A stretch of 64,000 nucleotides of DNA, taken from Hydrotaea diabolus (lineage: Eukaryota > Arthropoda > Insecta > Diptera > Muscidae). The notes under the pieces are model-generated. The model saw only the letters and a list, made by a program, of their open reading frames with translations. It did no database searches and had not been told where the DNA came from. Shown here piece by piece: positions 57,736 to 64,000 of the stretch (the stretch's first letter is position 1; each line of letters begins with the position of its first letter). The DNA is taken from contig OY740722.1 of the NCBI GenBank assembly GCA_963513945.1, forward strand, positions 5,190,774-5,254,773, written 5' to 3'. The position numbers and the translations under genes are program-made.

Positions 57736-58233
57736 TATGGTCAAAATAATAAGTACATGAATTTTTGTATATGGTATGGATAATTTTAAAAAGCGCGTTT
57801 ACTGTATGCCAAAAAATAGTTCATATTTTATTTTTATAACTTATGTTAAACTAAAAAAAAAATATTTATAACCTAATAGCATAAAGGAATTCGTTAATGC
57901 AATCAAATGGAAAAAATGGGTCAAAATGAGTGGGCAAAATAATAAGTACATTCTTTAAATCATGAAATTAAAAGGTTTAATTCGAATTTTATTGAATTCT
58001 ATTTGTTTTTAATTTTAATATCCAGTGTATCCTCCTTTGTTTTGAACAAGTTTTTGCATTCTTCGTGGCATACTGCTAACAAGTTTACGACAGGTTTCTA
58101 TTGGGATTTCATACCACGTTTTCTGCACAAAATCCCAATGTTGATCTTTATTTTGAAAATTCTGTTTACCTATTCGCTGTTTTAGCTCTCCCCAAAGGTT
58201 TTCAATCGGATTAAGATCCGGTGATAAAATTGA
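57736..58233 (-). pseudogene. Tc1-like transposase, C-terminal fragment
   Basis: Read on the minus strand from 58233 to the stop at 58015: SPDLNPIENLWGELKQRIGK, then HWDFVQKTWYEIPIETCRKL and PRRMQKLVQNKGGYTGY. PDLNPIEN carries the last catalytic residue (E) of Tc1-type DD34E proteins, and the GYTGY-like tail is typical. The likely terminal repeat is TGGTCAAAATAATAAGTACA near 57738, with a related word GGGCAAAATAATAAGTACAT at 57932. The 5' two thirds of the gene are missing; Polinton sequence begins at about 58236. Confidence 0.88.
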
Positions 58234-58235
58234 TG

Positions 58236-58383
58236 AGATTCCGAGAAACTTAATCTATTTACCACTCAATTGCAAACAGATAAGTTCAATAACAGTACGC
58301 TTACTTGATCAGGACAATCATTTGATAAATTTTCGTGGAGAAGAAATTACACTTCGCATGCACTTAAAACCAATAGTACAATG
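58236..58383 (+). pseudogene. C-terminal end of a Polinton-like virion protein
   Basis: An open frame enters from the left without a start. It reads IPRNLIYLPLNCKQI, then VRLLDQDNHLINFRGEEITL and RMHLKP, and stops at 58383. The relic at 28765-28370 contains the same ending followed by the same next gene, so the two proteins belong to one element. The family is one I associate with insect Polinton-like elements; its exact role in the particle is unknown. It is cut by the join to the Tc1 fragment. Confidence 0.6.
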
Positions 58384-58526
58384 ATTATTTATAATAAAAA
58401 GAGTTTGATACATGAGCCAACACACATTCTAACACCAACAGTCAATCACTCACGATCAAAAATAATAGATAAAGTTTTAACTTTGGAAAATAAAATTTTT
58501 CTACAATATTTAAATCTAAAATTAAA

Positions 58527-59688
58527 ATGAGTGGAATTATTGACGTTTTAGAAAAACCTGCGTCGGACGATAGCATTATAAAAAAAGACTATCATACATA
58601 TTCCCCATACCTACAATCCTTTAACAACAATGATGAGATACGAATTTCGATACAAAACCAGGACTTGTTTATGCTGCCTAGCGAAAGCTATATATATGTT
58701 GAAGGTTATATAAAAGGCAGAAATGATAGCATTGCAGTAACTACTTTTAAAATATTGAATAATATCGGTCCACGTCTTTTTGATGAGATTCGCTATGAAG
58801 TTAATGGAATTGAAATTGATCGCACTCGATATCTTGGGATGACTAGTACTATAAAAAACTTTGTATCTTTGAATCCTGTTGAGAGTAATATGATGCAAAA
58901 TGCAAGTTGGAATAACGGGGAGAAAATAGATGTGAAAAAAAAACTATTCAACTTTTATATACCATTGAAAACATTATTGGGGTTCGCTGAGGACTTTAAT
59001 AAAATTATGCTAAATTGTAAGCATGAGCTTATTTTATTACGTTGCAAGAATGATATAGATTTGTTAAGAGGACCTAACATTGAAGGATCTAAATTAACTA
59101 TTACAAATATTTCATGGAGAATTCCGCATGTTCATCTATCGGACTCGAGTAAACTAAGCATGATAAAGATTATCAAGAGTGGAACAACATTACCATTAGC
59201 ATTCCGTAGTTGGGACTGTCATTATAATCCTTTACTAACACTTGGAACTAATCACATTTGGAATGTTAAGCTGGCTGCAAATAGAGAACGCCCTCGTTTT
59301 CTATTAATGGTCTTACAGAAAGGAGACAATATGATGAATTGTCATTTAAGCAACATTAAAGTACATTTAACCTGATGACCTAAACCTCGACATTGAAAAG
59401 GGTCGTTATGCGATTCTTTGTGAGATGTATGCTAAATTTCAAGAAATGTACTACATGAAAGAGCCTCAACCTATATTCACATCAACAGATTTTATAACTA
59501 AAGCTCCAGTTATTGTCGTTGATCTTTGTTATCAAAATGAAGGTCTGACAAGCGGACCAATCGACGTCAAGATTGAGTTTGAGACAAAAAGTAATATTCC
59601 TGAAAATACGTCTGCATATTGCGTACTCATTCACGATCGTTTAGTTGAGTATACACCATTGACGGGATTAGTGCGAAAAATTGTTTGA
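58527..59688 (+). pseudogene. Polinton-like capsid-type protein, one frameshift
   Basis: ATG 58527 (MSGIIDVLEKP) opens 282 codons: NNDEIRISIQNQDLFMLPSE, RLFDEIRYEVNGIEIDRTRY, VESNMMQNASWNNG, LFNFYIPLKTLLGFAEDF. The frame breaks at about 59372 after IKVHL and resumes with NLDIEKGRYAILCEMY through 59688 (YQNEGLTSGPIDVKIEFE). The total of about 385 residues rich in beta-strand-like segments suits a jelly-roll capsid protein of the Polinton/adenovirus-like lineage, but that assignment is inference. It is an endogenous element gene, inactive through the frameshift. A decayed homologue is at 28205-27770. Confidence 0.6.
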
Positions 59689-59689
59689 G

Positions 59690-60172
59690 ATGGAGATCGA
59701 TGCTTTTATTGATATACAAGGATTTATTGCAGAGGATGGCGATTTTGTTCCGAAGGAAGTAGCAATTGTTTTTGATGAGACGAATTTTAAAATAATTATA
59801 TTTAAACCACCATACCTCATAAAAGGATTAAACCAAAAACAGCAAAATAGTATTGTCTGGTTGTCAAACAATCATCATGGACTACGCTGTCAACAGGGTG
59901 ATATCACATTATCAATCTTGAAAGGGATGATGACTGAATATACTTCTGGAAAAACAGTATGTGTGAGAGGCAACACAAAACTTTTATGGATTTTTGATAA
60001 TTGTGTAGAAATATTTCGCATACACAACACAGAAACATCGAAATCGTCACCTTCATTTAAAAAACTAAAAAAAATGTATCCTAATATTAAGCATTGTAAC
60101 CAGCATAGTGGAAAATGGTGTGCTCTCCAGAATGCTCTTTTGCTCCATAAAAATTTTCAAATAAAACACTAA
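59690..60172 (+). CDS. Hypothetical Polinton-associated protein, intact 160 codons
   Basis: ATG 59690 stands one base after the preceding TGA. The frame reads DIQGFIAEDGDFVPKEVAIV, IIIFKPPYLIKGL, VWLSNNHHGLRCQQGDI, VRGNTKLLWIFDN, KMYPNIKHCNQHSG and ends KWCALQNALLLHKNFQIKH. I recall related uncharacterised proteins next to similar DNA polymerases in insects. An RNase-H-like fold (DIQGF opening) is conceivable but unproven. AATAAA follows at 60164. Convergent with the polymerase gene; no internal break. Confidence 0.5.
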   Translation: MEIDAFIDIQGFIAEDGDFVPKEVAIVFDETNFKIIIFKPPYLIKGLNQKQQNSIVWLSNNHHGLRCQQGDITLSILKGMMTEYTSGKTVCVRGNTKLLWIFDNCVEIFRIHNTETSKSSPSFKKLKKMYPNIKHCNQHSGKWCALQNALLLHKNFQIKH

Positions 60173-62313
60173 TTTTTCATTAAAAATATATTTTTTATTC
60201 TCTTTTATTTATGTTGGGAGGGGGAGGAGGTTTTACAATAACATTATAAATTTATTTAACAATATTTTTCTTAGTAATCTAAGTCCATAAAATAAACATC
60301 ATCAGAATCATTTAAACTTAAATTAGAGTTATCACAATCATTAACAAAATTAGAATCAATAACATTATTCACATCATTTTCATTATTAGAATTATTATTA
60401 TTATTTTTGGTAGTGTTACAATAAATATTGAGATGAAAAAATATTTTATCATCATCTGGGCTATAAAAATTATCATATCCTGAAAGTTTGTAATGACCCC
60501 ATGCGTAAGTATGTATCCCATCTGCTCTAATAAATCTTTTATCATCAGCAAAGCTTAAAACTATCTTATGCAACTTTTGAGTATAAAGTTGATGTGTCTT
60601 AGATCTAAAAGTTAGCATTTCGTCTGATATATTTTTACGATTGAGCAAACAATTTCTATAATCTGTTATTGAAAGTTTGTCTAACGCACTCCTTTTTACG
60701 CCTTTAGATTTTTTAATTTCCTTGCAGTTTTCAGTATTAATTAAATACATTTTGGATCGAAGACCTACAAATTCTTTCATAATATTGCCATTATTTTCAT
60801 CTTTCATTTTACCTAAAACTTTTTTATTTAAGGAGGGAAATTTAAAATTATTATTTTGAGGATATTCCGATGTATCAAACTCCTTGGAGATATCATTACG
60901 GATATCATTGTAAAAGTCTAATGTCTGAATTGTGTATACAAAGGAATCAGTATCCATATAGTTTATTGATATATTATTTCCAAATTTGGGTTTCATATAT
61001 CTATAATGGAAATCATACATTTTCCACTTGGATAATTCTAGCACCACAAATCCTAAATACATTGGCTTATTATACTGACTAGAAACGCGATCTAATTGTA
61101 TAGCAAACAAGTTTTCAGAAAACTTTGCTATACTATGAAAGTTAGGTTTTACAGTTAACGCTCTAACACCTAAATGTTTCTTATTAGTGGTTTCCCACTG
61201 TGAAACAATTTTAATATCTTTACGCTTATCAACGTTTTCCATAGTCTTGCCGTAAACTGCGTTGTTGAGCAATTTAAAAAAATCTTTCTCAAATGCATTC
61301 TTTGCTAAAGTTCTATGATAAGTATTTAAATCTATATACTTTTTCAACCAATCTGATTGATCAAATTTTAATATTCTATGTACTTTCGTCAAAATAAGGC
61401 CATATTCTAAGCATTGCTTCAGATTTCTATAGTGTATAGCATATCTTGTTTTACAATGCAAATCGGCAATGAGTTTGAAACATTTCGATCCTCCAATTTT
61501 TTTGGATTGGGGACAAAATGGAAGATCGTTATGCTCATCGTGGAGACTGATGGGGTAATCTAAATCAACCTGTTGGTGATGTGTCAGATATTTCGTTAAC
61601 ATCAAAGTTTAAAAATTCATTTGATTGATCATCAATCCACTCAAAGCCTCCATATGGAAGATAACTTGACATTGCCCAACCATACAAATTATTCGCATCC
61701 AAATACATTAGATACTCTGAAGGCTTATTAATGTCATAGTCCTCTAAATATTTATTATTTGCTTTGGAATATCTTCTTACACATTGAACAAGTCCTCCTC
61801 TTATGCCATTCGATATAAAATTGTAGATATCAAGATCTGTGAGTAGCTCTAATTTAATGCCGACGCATTTCAACATCGCATCCCAGGATAAGCCAGGGAC
61901 TGTGAAATATTGGCATGGATCGAGCTTATAAATACTTTTGCAAATTTTTCTAAAATTCTGAAAAATGTCTGTCAGCAAGAGAACATCGGTTTTTCAGTAC
62001 AGTTTCAAGTAATCCAAAATATTATCGCATTTAAACGTTTCCCAAACATTTTTTGCGTGTTCATAATCAGCGATGGAATACTCTTTGTTCGTTAACGAGT
62101 TGAAAAAATGCTCCCGAGCTGGAAGTTCTTTCTCATTCAATCGAGCTTCCGAATCAATGTATGAATAAGGGAACACACCCTTTTTCCTCATTAAATTAAA
62201 ATTGACATCATCAACAAAATTCTTTCGAATAATATGAAAGTTTTCTGCAGACAAATTGCTAGCTAGTTTATCTAAACTAGATGCCATAAACCTGCAAGAG
62301 TCTAGGAAACTCT

Positions 62314-63222
62314 GTCCGACCGTGAAAGTGTACAGAAGCATAGTGTGAAATCTCCGTATGAGAAAATTCGTTAAAAAGAAACAGCAAAATCGTATATTGC
62401 AAAAACAAAACTGCTGCAGAAGTTACATGCTTCAAGTAGGCACAAAAACAATTGTTATCACTGATCGTCATAAATATTAATACAACAATTAAACGAAACC
62501 GCGACAAGAGCGAGACTTGTCTCGATGTACCCACTGCTATGAAAAAAACCAAAAACAACAAAAATGTTCCCGTTAATAATACGAATTATTACAAGCCACT
62601 GCAAACGCTGGCAGATGATAATGAAGTGAACGAAATGATTGTTGAAAAAACAAACAAAAAAATCTACATTCCTCCACTTACCATACTAAAGTGTACAACA
62701 ACTCTATTACAAGAAATTTGTAATTCTTTGAAGATTACAAAATATGCTATGAGAAAAGTGTCGATTGGACTCAAAGTTTTTTGTGAAACCAAAGTTGAAT
62801 ATGATGCACTAGTAACTGACTTAAAAACTAGAAATCTTGAATTTTTCGAACATACGGCTAAAAATGATAGGCCATTTAAAGCATTGTTACTTGGCCTCGA
62901 CTTACAAGATACGGCTTCATTAAAAGTAAAATTAGCTAAAAAGGGTTTAAGCTGCCTCGATGTTAAATTAGTTCGTAGAACGAGTAACAACAATGAAATT
63001 ATTCTATACGTTGTTTATTTTAAAAAACAAACACTAACAATGAAAGAGCTTAGACAAAATCATAGTAACATTGATTATATCCGAGTAAAATGGGAGTACA
63101 AAAGTAATAAGAGAAACGCTCTTACTCAATGTCGGAACTGCCAAATGTTTGGCCATGGGCAGGCACATTGTAATGTCAAAACATTTTGCGCAAAATGTGC
63201 TGGACCTCACTCTAAAGTTGGA
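62314..63222 (+). mobile_element. LINE (jockey-like) fragment inside the polymerase gene
   Basis: Sequence between the two polymerase parts reads on the opposite strand as the 5' part of a non-LTR retrotransposon. Both joins show TCT (62311-62313 and 63220-63222). It keeps the 5' region and ORF1 but no ORF2 or poly(A), the reverse of normal 5' truncation. Compared with relatives, roughly 80-90 polymerase codons appear to be missing at the site, so insertion came with deletion. Confidence 0.7.
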
Positions 63223-63237
63223 AGTTCTATAATTTAA
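62452..63237 (+). pseudogene. LINE ORF1 (Gag-like) with zinc knuckles, truncated
   Basis: An open frame of about 250 codons. It has a basic N-terminus (AMKKTKNNKNVPVNN), a PRE_C2HC-like domain (PFKALLLGLD...GLSCLDVKLVRR...RVKWEYKSNKRNALTQC), then CCHC knuckles QCRNCQMFGHGQAHC and FCAKCAGPHSK. It binds element RNA in jockey-type LINEs. The third knuckle runs into polymerase sequence (VGSSII) and stops at 63235. ORF2 is absent. The true start may be the in-frame Met at 62536. Confidence 0.8.
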
Positions 63238-63814
63238 ATTACAAGCATTATGTGCAGCCCCTCTATATTTTCCTGTAAAATGACAATGATCTCGTACTCT
63301 ATCCGACTCTAATACATTACCGCAGATAAAACAATTTGTAGCATTTTGAAACATATTTTCTTCTTCCGCACTCAACCTCATTGGAACTATTTTATTTAAA
63401 TATTTGTGGTATATATCTTTACCATCCTTAATTAAATTTTCTATAAAAACTTTAGGCGAATCAGCGCCGCAATGTATTCTAAATACATCTAATTGATAAT
63501 TAAAACTACATTTAATGTAGTAACTAAATGCGTATGGAACATGTTTTTGTACATTACAAGTTTTTGAGGTAATTCTATCTTCTACCTTTTCTAATATACA
63601 CTCAAAATCTGCGTAGATAGTGAATGGGATCTCTAGTTCCTTATAATAATTAGAGTAGCTTATAAACGCTTTCTCAGACTTAGGCATATAACTTACTTTT
63701 TTTCTACAAGTAAGTTTATGTACCTCAAAAAGTCCTTCGTTGTGCGTGAAATGTAAACACGAATTACAGATGAATATTTTGTTGACATGTTTGGTTAAAC
63801 TCGATCGCGCAAAT

Positions 63815-63879
63815 CTAAAAAAGAAATAATAAATAAATTATGAAACTATTTTAATTGAATATTAATTTTTTAATCTCAC
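63815..63879 (-). other. 65-bp spliceosomal intron in the Polinton polymerase gene
   Basis: On the minus strand the donor GTGAGATT begins at 63879 and the acceptor TTTTTTAG ends at 63815. Removing it joins CCCAG to ATTTGCG and keeps the frame (DMPR to FARSSL). Without splicing the frame meets stops (TAA within the intron). Confidence 0.75.
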
Positions 63880-64000
63880 CTGGGCATGTCTCGTATAAGA
63901 ACGTAGTGTGATCTATCTCCTTTAGTTAGCAGCAATAGATTTATGTGGCTAGCTTTCTCATCTTTTGTAAGATAGAATGGACCAACGATTCTCCCATCAT

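Larger units (their letters stand above)
60271..64000 (-). pseudogene. Protein-primed family B DNA polymerase of a Polinton-like element, broken
   Basis: Read leftward from the window edge. The N-terminal part (HINLLLLTKGDRSHYVLI) runs up to a 65-bp intron, and a C-C-H-C zinc region (ICNSCLHF, VHKLTC) follows. The exonuclease start is PFTIYADFEC (about 63610). An endonuclease-VII-like zinc motif is CFICGNVLESDRVRDHCHF. A LINE fragment interrupts at 63222-62314. After it come FMASSLDKLASNL and YLKLY, then an in-frame TGA at 61994 before VLLLTDIFQNF. Polymerase motif A is LMYLDANNLYGWAMS, motif B FFKLLNNAVYGKTMEN and motif C NYMDTDSF. A frameshift lies at about 61580. The C-terminus is Asn-rich. 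Such enzymes copy the element's linear DNA. Continues beyond the window; dead. Confidence 0.9.

Overview
The window is AT-rich eukaryotic DNA, almost certainly from an insect and most likely a higher (schizophoran) fly. The evidence is spliceosomal introns, BEL/Pao and gypsy retrotransposons, mariner, Tigger, Harbinger and Helitron elements of insect type, and a fly-style dispersed repeat ending in a GTGGTGGAGGGTATACA-like motif. I found no ordinary host gene. Nearly everything recognisable is a transposon, a relic of one, a Polinton/Maverick-like (virus-related) element, or tandem/inverted repeat DNA. There is a 200-N assembly gap at 36499-36698.

Layout. 1-6230: a decayed BEL/Pao retrotransposon (+ strand) broken by an opposite-strand gypsy fragment and by a 1.33 kb tandem duplication. 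6690-27730: an array of about five diverged copies of a 3-4 kb composite repeat, several carrying mariner DNA and internal 171-bp tandem repeats. One unit is split by a 5.76 kb PIF/Harbinger element (3-bp target duplication). That element is itself split, inside an intron of its Myb/SANT gene, by a 2.76 kb DNA transposon with about 354-bp terminal inverted repeats and an 8-bp target duplication. 27770-28765: a relic of Polinton-like virion genes. 28880-38280: mostly unassigned AT-rich DNA with a 22-bp minisatellite, hairpins, a non-autonomous element with an 8-bp duplication, small transposase fragments and a dispersed repeat.

38296-46750: two abutting giant inverted repeats, each centred on a (TA)n tract. 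They carry mirrored copies of a transposase-like gene, a Polinton-type protease region and a nearly intact Tigger element. 46911-47673: a second mariner type. 48750-51562: the 5' part of a Helitron, fused in frame to a Tigger fragment. 52240-57690: a mosaic of reused pieces, including inverted fragments of the 6.7-27.7 kb repeat family, a 919-bp segment present in two long copies and a partial third, a short non-autonomous Harbinger, and a third (TA)n-centred palindrome. 57736-58233: the 3' end of a Tc1-like transposase. 58236-64000: a Polinton-like element (virion genes on +, protein-primed family B DNA polymerase on -) whose polymerase is broken by a stop, a frameshift and a LINE fragment.

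The parts do not form a host pathway. The value of the window is in the nested insertions that can be dated relative to each other by empty-site comparison, in three separate Polinton-like loci, and in an unusual concentration of (TA)n-centred palindromes that are either real template-switch products or assembly artefacts.
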